Notes under the pieces: generated by a model | What the model saw: the letters and a program-made list of their open reading frames with translations, nothing else | What the model was told of the DNA's origin: nothing | Database searches by the model: none | Program-made: the position numbers and the translations under genes | Shown: positions 10,472 through 23,453 of the stretch, in pieces | How positions within the stretch are numbered: position 1 is the stretch's first letter | How the letters are laid out: the number at the start of each line of letters is the position of its first letter | Source: Brasenia schreberi | Taxonomy: Eukaryota; Streptophyta; Magnoliopsida; Nymphaeales; Cabombaceae | Direction: 5' to 3' | DNA: 64,000 bases | Assembly: GCA_036023115.1 (NCBI GenBank) | Contig: JAYKKT010000061.1 | Location: forward strand, 13,295,501-13,359,500

Positions 10472-12726
10472 CTACTGACAGATAGGACACATCCGAATAT
10501 AATCAGCTACGTCGTGAGCCATTCGGGTCCAGTAATATCCCCGGGCTAAAAGGGCAACGGTACGCTCTATCCCTGGATGTCCTACGTACTCTGCATCATG
10601 TACTTCGCGCATCAACATCCTCCTCAAGTCTCCAGTTCCAGGTATAAATAACCGGCAATTCTTGGTCCATACCAAGCCATCTATGATCTCATATCTATCG
10701 GTTACACCGGATTCTACTTGAGATACAATATGCATGTACAAAGTATCCTGATCAATTACTTGCCTTACTCGATCGATCATCTCCCCACGTATTCTAGTAA
10801 TGGCGCACAAAGTTTCAACCCTCTTTCGACTTAATGCATCGACCACTGTATTTTCCTTGCCTGACCTATATATCCAGTTGAAATCATACTCCTCTAGAGT
10901 CTCAAGCTAACGCGCCTGTCGCATGTTGAGCTTCTTTTGGGATTTGAAGAACATATTTTTTACATTATCAGTCATAACAGAAAAGTGGGTTCCAAGAAGA
11001 TAAACTCTCCAGATCTGAAGGCAATGTACGACTTCCAAGAAGATAAACTCTCCGCGTCCTTAAGCTTTCTGCTCTCGAAAGCTATAGGATGCCCATCCTG
11101 GGTCAGAACACCTTTGAGTGCTCGGCCACTCGCATCCGTTTGTACTTCAAAGGGTCTACTGAAATCTGAGAGACGTAGTACTGGTTCCTGACAAACCAAG
11201 GCTTTAAGGGCCTTGAAGGACTCTACGCTTTTAGGTGTCCACTCCCAAGTTCTCCCTTTCTTCAACAATTCAGTCAATGGTGCTGCGATCTTTGAAAAAT
11301 CTCGAATAAATTTTTGATAATAGTTCGCTAGCCCAAGGAAACTCTGTATCTCACCAACGTCTCTAGGAGTTTCCCACCCCTGAATAGCACAGACTTTCTT
11401 GGGGTCCATGCAGATCTCACCTTCGCCAATAATATGCCAAAAAAAAGTGATGGTGTTCCTAGCAAATATGCATTTCTCTCTCTTCACATAGAGAGAGTGT
11501 GATCTAAGTCTCTCAAAAATCAATGTGAGATGTCGGACGTGCTCCTCCAAGTTCTGACTATAGATCACGATATCATCCAGGTATACAACCATAAATTCGT
11601 CGATATAACCTGCAAATACTTCATTCATCAGCCTACAGAAGGTCGCTAGAGCATTTGTGAGTCCAAAAGGCATCACCAGAAACTCATATGCTCCGTACCA
11701 TGTCACCATTGCTATCTTGGCCTCATCCCCAGGTACTATCCTCACCTGCCAAAAGCCCGATCGAAGGTCCAATTTCGTGAACCACCTCGCTCCTCCGAGT
11801 CGATCAAAAAGGTCGGCTACTAATGGGATTGGGTAACGGTCCTTCACCGTTACCTTGTTAAGTGCTCGGTAATCGACGCACATCCATAGAGAACCATCAG
11901 ACTTCTTCTGAAATAGTACCAGTGAACCAAAAGGTGACTTCGACGGTTGTATCATCTCGACTTCCAGGAGCTCCCCCAACTGTTTCTTGAGCTCCCCTAA
12001 CTGTTTCCTGAGCTCCTCCAACTCTTGAGGACTCATCCTATAAGCGGCTCGGGATGGAGCTCTCGCCCCCGGTTCTAACATAATCTCATGGTCAGTACCC
12101 CGCCTAGGTGGTAAACTTTTAGGGAGTTCGGTTGGTATCGTATCTTGGAAGGTGAGCAGCACTTGCTCTATCTCTGGTGGAATCCTCTCATCTCCACTAT
12201 CCATCTCATCTTCCCTCAAAACCGCAAGTAATGTGGGGTGTCCCTTACGAAGACCGATTTTGAGTTGCATCGCAGACAAGTAAATTGCTCCGCATGTGAG
12301 AAGATTAGGAGCCTTACTTGGATCACACTGAGGTACGAATCCAGGTTGTGTGGGATCCACGCACACCAATCCTCCAAGGTGTGGTGCAACCATCATGCTA
12401 GCTGCACGAAAGAAATCACAACGAAGCACAACTCCAAAATCATTCATTGTGCTGACTATAAAATCTAAAATACCGTTCCAACACCCAACTTGGATACGGC
12501 AAGCTCTTGCTATACCAACAACTCTAGAAGCATTCATATTCACCGTCTTCAATCGTTGTTCGGACTGTTCTAGCCTCAAACCCCACTGTGTGGCTAGAGT
12601 CATAGAGATAATCGAATGGGAGGCATCGGTGTTAACCAGTGCTCGTACTGCGGTGTCACCTATCCGTGCCTCAATGAATATCAGGCTGCGGCGCGGTTCA
12701 TCACGTACACAAGCTGCACCTAAGAG
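10472..12726 (-). pseudogene. Chromovirus protease-RT-RNase H region, with substitutions and frameshifts
   Basis: A protease domain near 12720-12300 has ALVNTDASHSI where ALVDTG is expected, so the catalytic Asp is now Asn and the Gly is now Asp. The RT (12100-11300) retains CVDYRALNKVTVKDRYPIP, KLDLRSGFWQVRI, MPFGLTNA and VVYLDDIVIYS. RNase H begins FEVQTDASG and is interrupted near 10970. The integrase zinc-finger region (10846-10472) has VDALSRKR, VGHPGIERT and CPICQ. Two of the three catalytic parts look chemically plausible, but the frame breaks and the protease change make the copy non-autonomous. Confidence 0.88.
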
Positions 12727-13825
12727 CTAGAAAGACGCGGCTTGGGTACCGGTGCTAGTGCTAGCGCCTGTCGTTTCTTCATCGGCGATCAAGGCTGCCA
12801 TTTTTGCCTTCTTAGGGCAAAATCTCATAAAATGAGGACCTTGACATATAAAACATGTGCCCTGAGTCTTGGCTTCTTTATGTGGCACCTTTTTGCCTTT
12901 GTCTCCACTCGATCCTTCTTTTGAGTTCACCGTTGATCCCTTTTTCTTTTTATTCCATCTCTTAGTTTTACTTTTTCCTGATCCTGATTTCTTATATTTT
13001 TTCTTCGAATTATTCTCACTCTTTGTAGATCGGAGGTCTACAAAAGTCTCCACAACTGAAATAGCTTCAATGACGGTCGAAGGACATCTTCGCCTAAGTT
13101 TCACTTGGGCCCAAGGCTGTAATCCTTGCTCGAAGTAAAACAACTTATCTACTTCGGTCATGTCCTAAACTTCTAAAAGTAACGAGCTGAAACGCTGCGC
13201 ATACTCATGTAGAGTACCCGTGTACTTGAGTTTTGAGAGAAGTTCTCTAGTCCGATGACTACTATTTATAGGTATGAACTGCTTCCGAAGTTCAAACCAG
13301 AATTCTTCCCATGTCGAGGGAAGAGCGGCACCACCACTGGCGGCTGCATCCTCTCGCGTGCGCCACCAAACCTTTGCATCATCTCTCGAAAAATAAAGTA
13401 GCTACTAGCACCCTGCTATGATCGGCTACTTGGGATATACTCAGGTATCTCTCTAAATCCCATAGGAAATTCTCTAATGATTTTCTATCTCGAATACCTC
13501 CAAAGGGTGTTGGTTCGGGGACTTTGATTTTTGAGCAAGAAAGGTTAAGATCGCGTGTCGTTTCACGCATGTCAATGGGAGAAACTGGAGTTTGAAGTTG
13601 AACCTCAACTTCGATGTCTAAATGCATGGGTTGCTTCTGCAACCTCGCCACATGCACAGCCAATTGAGCTTGGCTTTGCTTCATCAAATCCTGGTTTTGT
13701 TGAAGCTCTGCTTGAGTGGTTTGCAAGGAGTCAAGCCTTTGCAAAATCTGTGTCAGCAACTTGTCCGTTTCGGGTTGATGGGACGGACCTACCTCGTCCC
13801 CCGATCCTCTTCTGGTCCTCTCCAT
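12727..13825 (-). pseudogene. Chromovirus gag with a zinc knuckle
   Basis: The start at 13825 gives MERTRRGSGDEVGPSHQPET, followed by a Gln-rich coiled-coil-like stretch (LLTQILQRLDSLQTTQAELQ) and then FGGIRDRKSLENFLWDLERY, a typical gag start. The frame shifts near 13380; the next frame carries WEEFWFELRKQFIP and LKYTGTLHEYAQRF. A stop near 13160 precedes the last part, with a Lys-rich segment and the zinc knuckle CFICQGPHFMRFC (C-x2-C-x3-H-x4-C). Family role: the structural capsid protein that binds the RNA. Confidence 0.85.
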
Positions 13826-14583
13826 GATGTATACAGACTTTGTTTACAGTTTAGACTCGAAATAAGAACACGAACCAATAATTCGGACAGACTTAGCAGA
13901 CATAGTAGAAATTTTTCTGCAAACTGTCCAGCTGATTTTCAGGCTGACTTCTCGACTCTGAATGAACCACTTACAGACACCAAAATAAAAATCCAAGAGT
14001 ACACTATTATAGATTGATTTACAGAGAAACTATCTGCCAAATTTAGGCAGAATCCAACTACGTTAACTCTGTCAAATCGTCTGCACAAAATCGCCAAAAT
14101 CCATCTTTCTGTTTTATATATCAGATTTTATGCAACGCCGACAAATAAACTTTTCCGGCAGATTTCAGCGAATTTTTCCGGCCAACTTTGGCTGATTAGT
14201 CTTCCTTGAATCTGTATAAGGTCTCCTGTCAATAAACAACCAATTGTTAGATTCCGTTTTCACCAAAAACATATTCAATTCCTCGGATTTCTGTAAAACG
14301 TAGATTTCTTAAAAATCTGGTTTTCTGGTCCACTTCGGCTGAAGATTTCAGACAGAAACCTCTGTGCTTTTCACGAACCGGGTGCTTTCTATCAAAGTTT
14401 GATAGAAATACTGTGCTTTGGAACTGTTTCCTCCACGTTCCAATCAACTGATGCAATCCAAAATTGAATCACAAATTCTGCAGAAATCATCTGGCAGAAT
14501 TTTGCTGTCTTCGTTCGGTTTGATTCCGATTGCGTGTTTCAATCGATTTTTCTGCTAAAAATGCATGAAATCGAGCAACATAG
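13826..14583 (-). other. Chromovirus untranslated leader
   Basis: The region lies between the gag start and the primer-binding site. It is AT-rich with short repeats of the CTGATTTTC/CAGATTTCAGC type, and I see no coding sequence in it. Confidence 0.6.
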
Positions 14584-14595
14584 GCTCTGATACCA
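14584..14595 (-). other. Primer-binding site, initiator tRNA-Met type
   Basis: The minus strand reads TGGTATCAGAGC two bases after the right LTR. This is the standard complement of the 3' end of plant initiator tRNA-Met and shows that the right LTR is the 5' LTR. Confidence 0.9.
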
Positions 14596-14597
14596 AA

Positions 14598-15942
14598 TGT
14601 CACGGACCGAATTTTTAAAATCAATTTTTTCAAAACTCTGTTTGCTCGTGAGGCCAAGAATCGCCGAGTTATTCTTTCAGCCTCTGTTTCGGAACGTGTC
14701 TGCGTGATTGCAAACGTTCCTCTTCAGCGGAAGGCTCGCTCCAAACTTTCCTTGGCTACTTGAATCACAAGCCCTTAACAGTGGGAGTGTAGGAACGAAG
14801 TACCAGCTCCTTTGATCTCCATGCCTCCGGTATGACGAACCATACTTAGCACACATACACAATATCAACTGCTCACACACAGTTACAATAAAGGGGACTG
14901 AACATAAACGTTACACAGATCACACACCAGTCTTGGGGTTCACTTAGTTAGTTAAGGTTCCCCCGGAACTTGAGTAGAGAATAGTTCTTGCCTAACTAGT
15001 TGTGTAACACACACACACCAAGGACTGATCTGAAGACACACGGTTCTTCACCCCACTCGGTTAATCCCTAGCTAGTTAAGGTTCACTCTTGAACCCAACA
15101 GAGATATCACTTGCCTAGCTAAGTGTCACGAAGAGGATCTGCTCCACAAGGGAAGGTTTGACTACAAGCTGTTGCAAGGAGGAATCGATTGGCCCTACTG
15201 CAACCACAATCAGTCTGCTGCTAGGAGGATGTCTGCGGCTGCTTCAGCGTTTCATGGAAGAAGGAAGGTCTGCGGCACTTCAGCGTCCAACCTGATCTGC
15301 CTTCCATGATCCACCGAAACTCCAACCTTCAGCTCCACGCTCCACGGGAGCACCCGATTCCAGTCTTCAGCAACTCCAACGCGATCCACAGGAACACCTG
15401 AACTTCAGCAACTCCAACCCGCAGCAACTCCCTGCTGTCTTCCTTAAAGGCTATGCTGAGAATCGCTCCAATTGCTCCCGCCAATGAGACGGTTACCTGA
15501 TGTCTGCTTCTCATGGTACTGGCTTTGGAGTAACTGCAACTCATACCTGTCCTCAAGAGAATGCAGGCTTGGGGGTAACCGATCCCTCCAAGCAAGGGAC
15601 GGTTACTCCCTAACTGTTCCCTCCAGGTGACCCACGGTTCAAACATGAACTAGCCTACACTAAGTCTACCTATTGAACTAAACCAAAGACCCAATACGTG
15701 GATCCATACAAGAATCGAAATGCAAGACCCAACCTAGTCTAGGACTAACTCACGACTTAGCCTAGACCTACTTGACTCACACAACTTAGCTCGAGTTTAT
15801 AAACACACCCGAACTTTACAACGGACACACACACAAAGCAAAGTGTTTGTACAAGGGGTTTTAAAGGTCTACATAGCACATGATGAAGCTTCCGGATGTA
15901 GGGAGCACACGGGCAAGCGCGCTTACAGATTTGTCTGTGACA
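14598..15942 (-). repeat. 5' LTR of the chromovirus (right copy)
   Basis: It is 1345 bp, begins TG and ends CA, and is collinear with 7960-9315. One difference from the left copy is a short deletion near 15690 that removes part of a repeated GATCCATAC block. It carries the transcription start of the element, but I cannot mark a convincing TATA box. Confidence 0.9.
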
Positions 15943-15947
15943 GAATC
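15943..15947. repeat. Right 5-bp target duplication of the chromovirus (GAATC)
   Basis: Same five bases as at 7955-7959. Confidence 0.85.
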
Positions 15948-16441
15948 CGTGATGGGGATCGGGGTGAAGACGAGATCAAAAGTCCCTACCATGCGAATCC
16001 GGTCCCGACCCCCTTAATTTCTTTATTTCTTTAGTACCGTATTGCACATGGAGAAGAATAGAAAGAGTATTACATGTTATAAAAAGAGACACTCTCTTTG
16101 TATTTGGCATGTAATGCTATGCTTCATGTAATCTATTACAAGTTTTGTACTATAAGTATGTATCTTGTATGCTATGGAGAGTGTAGTAGGCTCTTATAAG
16201 TTTGTAGCTTGTAGGTAATATGCGAGAGTGTAGTAGACTCTTATTGACTATCATATGGTTTGACTACCTTAATATGGTATGACTATTCTAAAGTTCAAAT
16301 ATATAAAGCTTTATTAAGCTGAGCTCAAGTTGGGTTTTGATTGGTTGTTTGCAAGGACGAGGTCTCACAAGGATTCATAGAGATTGGGTTGGATCCGGGG
16401 ACCATGATCCTCAATCCTGCTCCACCTCATATACATCCTTA

Positions 16442-18060
16442 TTTTTTTATATAATCACTTGCCACTAAAATCCTCTCATCCACATCTTTGGTAAATCTAA
16501 CAAAAGTAAGATCCTTAGTTTTTTTATCTCTAACCATAATTATCTTAAAAGTATCTCTTTTATATTTTTTTGAGTTAATTTTTTATATAAAATCTTCTAA
16601 AATTTTGACTTTTTCTTTACTAATGACTTTTTTTGGTTTTTTGCTTTGCTTTCTTATAAGCCTTTTAAGTTTGACCAGTATTATTGGCATAATGTATTTA
16701 TAACATGCCCTCTTTTCTTTAATTTTATCCTTTACCACTTCACTCTACCGCTTCCTTTTATACTAGTATGCCTCCTTAAGTTTACCTAACACATGTTTTG
16801 TTGCTTTTCTAATATGTTCAGCCTTATTGTTTCACACATCAGAAGGTATACTAAGTAATTTGAAGCATTTCATTGAAGAACATTTTGCTTAAATATATAT
16901 GTTTTCTAATTTTTAATGTTTCACCATTTGGTTCGGGTAACTCTATGCCTTTTGTTTACTTTTTTACCTATAAATTCATAGTTAGAAGTTGATGTTGGGT
17001 AGTTAAGCTTTCTCTTAGAATTATCATGTAATCTTTACAACATGATTTATTTTTTCTCCTATATTTGTGTTTATGACAAACTATTCTTAATAAGTAATTA
17101 AATGTTCATATCATTTTTGTGAAACTAATATTGGCTATAAAGAAATTATATGTCATAGTAAAATTTAAAATTTCCTTACCTTTTTCATTTAAATCCCAAA
17201 ACCATAGTTCTCATGAATACCTTGATATCCTAATGCATCTTTATTCAAACGTCCATTTAGATCTCTTTTGAAACAAATCATCTTTTGCGAAAATCTTTTA
17301 ACTATCTTATCTAACTCCTCATAAAATACCTTCTTTATGCTATCTTTTAGTCCTACTTCACAAATTATATTCAAAACCTTTTTTCCTAACACTAATTTTA
17401 TCACGATTCAGTCATCATGTCGTTATATATCTACTACTATATCTTTAAATCTTTATTTATAACAATACCAACTTGATTTTGAGTTTTTTTTTATGAGTAC
17501 CATAGTTTAAAACTTTCATTCTCAATCTCTTTTGCCTTTTCCCAATCCATTTTATCTTTTGTAAACATAAAATCTTTGCCTTTTTCCAATCCACTTTATC
17601 TTTTGTAAATATATAATGTAAATATTTTTCTTACCTCCATTAGTTTGTTAGTTAATGTTTCAATATCCTAATTACCAATGTGAATCTTATAATCTAGGAC
17701 TATTTTTTTATCTTCTACATTTGTTCATGCTGAAAATATAGAGTCTCTTTATATAATTTGTTAACTATATTTGAGTTGCAATATAGTGGGAATAACATCT
17801 TTACTCACACGTGTATATGGTGTGTGGAACTCATTCTTCAATTGATTCACTATATGTGAACAAAAAGGTAGAGACTTTTGCTTATTTTTCCCTATATTTG
17901 GATTGACTCCACTTAAGAGCAAGTACACCAATAAAATGCTCATAAAATCTAGAATCCATGATACATAAATCCAATAATATTTTACCGTGGTTGTGGAAAA
18001 CCTAACACAATTCTTCTCTTTTATTTAGGCTTGAAACTGACCATGCAAGAGTGATCCTTT
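16442..18060 (-). mobile_element. Old LINE, 5' half (leader, endonuclease, start of RT)
   Basis: Read on the minus strand this matches the younger LINE at 4029-5696. The 5' end is near 18060 (minus strand AGGATCACTC...). A leader with decayed ATATAGTGAATCAATTG follows, then the endonuclease, including a 71-residue frame (17404-17189) with KLVLGKKVLNI, DSIKKVFYEELDKI and DLNGRLNKDALGYQG. The part from 17100 to 16450 is the stretch before the RT core, which is missing from the younger copy. The rest of RT continues at 7844-6595 on the far side of the nested insertions. Confidence 0.8.
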
Positions 18061-19384
<1,324 letters not shown>

Positions 19385-19389
19385 AGTTA
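19385..19389. repeat. Left 5-bp target duplication of Copia element 1 (AGTTA)
   Basis: AGTTA is directly outside the left LTR and recurs at 30695-30699 outside the right LTR. Confidence 0.85.
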
Positions 19390-19844
19390 TGTAAGGAAAC
19401 ATATGGCCATTCTCAGTAACCCCAGTACAAAAACTGCTGGACTGGTCATCCAACTGTTATCTTTGAAAGGGATGTGAGAAAGAATGGTTGTAACGGCTAT
19501 CAAAGGCTGAAACCGCAAGGCAATTACGAAGCTTATCCGTAACCGACTGGATAAGAGGCTTCAGGAAAGGAAAGTCCAGTAGGAAATCAAGGAAGAAAGA
19601 GAAGCAGACGCTACTCTATAAATAGTTATAGAGCAGTGCACGAGAACATACACAGTGAAACATACTAAGAAACTGAGCATTTCTCGCAGGCAAAATCTAT
19701 TGAGAGGAAACCTAGAAAATACCGAAACACTCATACCTCTCTGAAGATCCGTTGTTGCTGTGTACCTAATCATGAGAATAGAGGACATCGAAGGGTCGAC
19801 CACAAGCAAAGAATTTGTCGGAGATAGTCGACTGAAACCTCACA
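19390..19844 (+). repeat. 5' LTR of Copia element 1
   Basis: It starts TGTAAGGAAACATATGG and ends CCTCACA. It is collinear with 30246-30694. A TATA box, TATAAATA, lies at 19617-19624, followed by AGAGCAG, a likely start of transcription. Confidence 0.9.
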
Positions 19845-19846
19845 TA

Positions 19847-19858
19847 TGGTATCAGGGT
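19847..19858 (+). other. Primer-binding site of Copia element 1
   Basis: TGGTATCAGGGT begins two bases after the LTR and differs from the standard initiator tRNA-Met site (TGGTATCAGAGC) at two positions. Confidence 0.8.
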
Positions 19859-21001
19859 CTGGTCTTGTCCTTGTAAACAGGTACGCATTTATAAATAACA
19901 AAAAAGGGAAGAAAGAGGATCAGGAGAACTTCCTATAATTTTTTTGGAAGTGGCAGAGTATTTTGTTTGAGTCGAAGACAGGGAAAGAGGAAAAACCTTA
20001 CCTGAGTTGAGACAAGGCAGATGACAAACATGCTTGAGTCGAGACAAGATAAAGGGCAAACCTTACCTGAGTCAAGACAAGGCAGAAGCTAGCAGAACCT
20101 CGGCCAGTAGACCAGAGGTCGGCCACAATACAAAGAGATTGTCGGCAAAACCCTTGGCCAAGAGGCCAGAGGAAGACCAAAGCAGAACCAGCGACTGGAG
20201 GCCGCCGATAGCCGTAGACCAAGAGGCGGAGGAGGTTGCCAAAAAACCCTCAACTAGGAGGCCAGAGGACGACCACAATAAAACCAGCGGTAGAATGGTT
20301 GAGGGTGGCCGTAGGCTAGGAGGCAAAGGAGGTAGCCACTACCCTCCCTCACTCTCTATTATTGTCCCTCTCTCTCCTCCACGTTTTTAACGTGTCAGAA
20401 AACCACCCCTGGTTTCTGAAAATTACGAACTGCCACTAGATAAAATTACTAAAATATTTAGATATTTTTGGGTAAAAAGATTATTTTGCCCTTTTCCAGC
20501 AAAAAGCTAGTTTTATCCTCTAGCAATTTATGAAAATTATGAAAAACTAGGATATTGATTTACTTTCCTATCCTTCTCGGTTAAATCTATTACAATATTA
20601 CCACTGTGTCAAAAGATAGATTTGTCCATCCTTTTGAGGAAATTACAGATTTGGGGGCAAAATTATGAATTTACTCTTGATCAATGACGAATTTTCAGAA
20701 ATATCAAACACCAAGTTTATTGTTATGTCCTTGATCTTTTTGAAAAATTACAAAATTGGACAAAAACAAATAAATTTACTATTTTACCCTTGGTGTTTTG
20801 GAAAATTAACAAAGGCATATTCTTTTAGGAAAAATTATGAATTTATCTCAACTTGTTTTTATATTAAAAATGAGTTATTTTCAGCTCATTTTTGTGATAT
20901 TCTACGTTATGCTAATTAGAGTTATGCTATTTGTGGTTTGTTGCTTCATAAATGTTTTCTTTTTAGACTGTCTATTTGTTATAATTGCCAAACATATAAA
21001 A
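19859..21001 (+). other. Untranslated leader of Copia element 1, with short repeats
   Basis: The leader contains a 65-bp-spaced duplication (AAACCTTACCTGAGT at 19993 and 20058) and two copies of a GGCCAGAGGA block about 95 bp apart (near 20165 and 20259). The stretch 20400-20940 is AT-rich. The frames here are Arg/Glu-rich or Leu-rich and not gag-like. Confidence 0.6.
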
Positions 21002-21278
21002 ATGAACTGTAGAGAATATGTGTGTCGGAACTGACAAAGACAGAAAAGTTAAATGGTCTAAACTTCCAAACATGAAAGAGAATAATACCACTTGTTCTAA
21101 CACTTGAAGGTGTAGAGTATGTCCAAAAAGAAATTGTACGTTCGCCACCACCCGATGCAATAAAGTAATAAATAAAAATATATAAAACATTTCTTAAAGA
21201 TGACACAATAGCAAGAACCGTTATGTTGACATACATGAAGGATGACTTGATCAAGGTCTTCGAGAAATTTAAGACAAC
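21002..21278 (+). pseudogene. Copia element 1 gag, N-terminal fragment
   Basis: The nucleotide sequence is collinear with the gag start of the second copy (minus strand, 50130 down to about 49850): start ATGAACTGTAGAG, then TGTGTCGGAACTGAC, and later CACCACCCGATGCAAT. It has frameshifts and stops in every frame. It ends abruptly at 21278, where the inverted-LTR insertion begins, and resumes near 26418. Confidence 0.8.
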
Positions 21279-23089
21279 TGTAAACACCCAAAATAAAAAT
21301 ATTTTCAAAACTCCCAAATTCGAAAATCAATTTAAAACCTTTATGATTTTTCAAATCGAAAAACCCAACTTTTAAAGTTTTTAGAAACTTTCAAAACAAA
21401 GGTTTTAAATTCAAATTAAAAAGCCCATGGATTTCCAAACAAATCAGACGAACAAGTGAGACCCAATCCAAATCCGGATCGAGACCAATTCCAAAAAGCG
21501 AAGGAGGGATCGAGTCAGAAGGCTATCAAGATAAAGCAAGTAAGATACGAAGATTGAAGCTCATCAGAAATGGATAAAGACTAACAGATGGATAAGATTG
21601 GGCCGAAATCATGATGGATCATTTCAAATCAAAGAAGACAATTCAAGTTCAGATACATGGCAGGGATGAATCATATTTTATCAAGTGAAATGGGTTTGAA
21701 ATATTGCAATTAAAGAGTCACCAAGGCTGCATCATATGATCAAGTCAATAGGTCTGCATCTTAATCTAACCGACCATGGGTGTACCCGATTGAGTCTAGA
21801 CCGAACCAAAAGACTCCAAGGAACCAGCCCACATGGGGCTGGTCCATATCATCATAGAAGGGGACCACCATCTTGGATCAAGAGTTGGGCTTGGAGCCTA
21901 CCAAACCCGCCCCAATGAAGGGCCTAGAACCAACCCCTTGGCCTATAAATAGGGTCAAGGGAGGGCGGGTTTATCATCTTGGTGTGTTGTGAGAATTCTT
22001 GTCACTTGGGTGAGAGAGAGATAGGGGTTTGGTTTAGCAAGGAGTTGCTGATCCAATTATAGGTAGTGGGCTGCAAGGATTGAAGGTAAGGTGGGTAGGA
22101 GAGTGGGGTAGATCTAGGTTGTGAGTGCAAGGGAGTTTGAGAAGAAAGCAAGGACGAAGAAGGCCGGATTCCACTCTTGGAATTCTCGGCCATTTGGTGG
22201 AAAATCGTAAGTGCTCTCATACTTTGATTTTAATTCTTCTTCTCTATTCATTCAATTGGAAATGGGTTGTATTAATGGAGCATTGTCTCCCCCCATATTG
22301 TAATAATGATTAGAGTTGCTGAATTTTTCATTTTCTTGCTGAATTTTCATTCTCACACCCATGCACTCTATGTGTTTGATTATGCGATTCTACCTCAATA
22401 TATTCTATAGAACACTCTATACTCTCTACCCCCTCTATGCTTAAGCTTATATGAATATTTCCTTTCATTTCCTTTCAGTACTTTAAATTCGTGATGTTGT
22501 GTTATTACAATTTCAATTCGCGTGAGTTTGCATCATGTATGTTCTTAAAAATCTGAAACGATTTTTCACATCTCTACATACGTTGATTGCTGTATTTTAA
22601 TTTCCAAATCTCTACTCTAATTTATCCAAAATTTTGTACACATGTTCTACACACACAAACCCACTCATAATAAAATTTTCAAGAATTTTAGGGCCATACA
22701 ACGATGTAATTAAAATTGTACAAAATCGGGTTAATTTCTGTCAACTGTCTGTTAAACCTGTTTTCCTACAACAAAGCCTAGGTTTTTATCCTATAACTCT
22801 ATTTGCAGACCTCCAAAATTGATAAATTTTGATTCATTGGAATGCTGATATCCACAGATTTTCATCAAGATTAAATTCACTAAATTTGGAACTCGGAGCA
22901 CTGAGATACAGACTCATCTTTGAATCTTTGTATTTCTATGACAGAACAATTTCAGGTGCTTGAGCAGAAGCACTTTCTTGATTTAATTTTACAGCAATAC
23001 AACTCCGAATCACTATCTGTAAAGTGCTATAGATCCTTCACATCTCAGGCTCAGTCTTGTTAAATTTTGATGATTTTATGAGGTCTATA
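21279..23089 (+). repeat. Inverted LTR-like arm A
   Basis: It is collinear, inverted, with 25330-23454. Landmarks shared with arm B: TGTAAACACCC start, CAGACGAACAAGTGAG, the CCCACATGGGGCTGGTCC block, CCTATAAATAGGG with TATAAATA at 21944-21951, CGGCCATTTGGTGGAAA, and TTGAGCAGAAGCAC near the inner end. The promoter-like TATA and a TG start support an LTR rather than a DNA-transposon inverted repeat. Confidence 0.82.
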
Positions 23090-23453
23090 AGGCACTAAAA
23101 CTGATTTGGGAAACAAAGCCAGAAAATAGAATATTATGTTTTCCAGCACTTAGTTCATTTTTTAAACTTGAACCAAGTGCATTTCATACTTTATTTGAAA
23201 AACACCCCGTCATCACGTGAATTGGAGTCTTTCACCTATAGAATTAAAGTTTCTAAGCGCTTAGGCTGAACCTTGAACGTCAGTTCAAGAAGGCCTAAAG
23301 CAAAAAGAGCTCGCTTAGCTACAATCGCCATTTTAGTCGGATTTTATTTATATTTTTGCTATTTTTGAAAAACTAGATGTCATGCTCGCGCAAGAGTAGA
23401 TTAGAAATTATCGTTTCAAGTCTCTACATAGGCTTGGAGTGAAAATTTCGTAT

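Larger units (their letters stand above)
7960..15942 (-). mobile_element. Complete Ty3/Gypsy chromovirus, inactivated
   Basis: This is a 7983-bp element in minus orientation with two ~1.35-kb LTRs, GAATC target duplications, a primer-binding site next to the right LTR and a polypurine tract next to the left LTR. The internal order on the minus strand is gag, protease, RT, RNase H, integrase, chromodomain. This order and the chromodomain define a chromovirus. I cannot name the clade. Stops and frameshifts break every part of the polyprotein. The LTRs look roughly 95% alike by eye, so it is the youngest layer of the nest it sits in. Confidence 0.92.
7845..16441. mobile_element. Probable hAT-like non-autonomous element, split by a chromovirus
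   Basis: The outer edges are imperfect inverted repeats: 7845 starts TAGGGATGTTCATGGGGTGG, and the reverse complement at 16441 starts TAAGGATGTATATGAGGTGG. The flanking octamers ACTTTTTA (7837-7844) and TTTTTTTA (16442-16449) match at 6 of 8 positions. Without the chromovirus the element is about 0.6 kb (7845-7959 plus 15948-16441). It contains GGGGAT- and CCCGACCCC-type runs common in plant hAT MITEs. It interrupts the old LINE. No transposase is visible. The assignment rests on weak, decayed ends. Confidence 0.4.
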
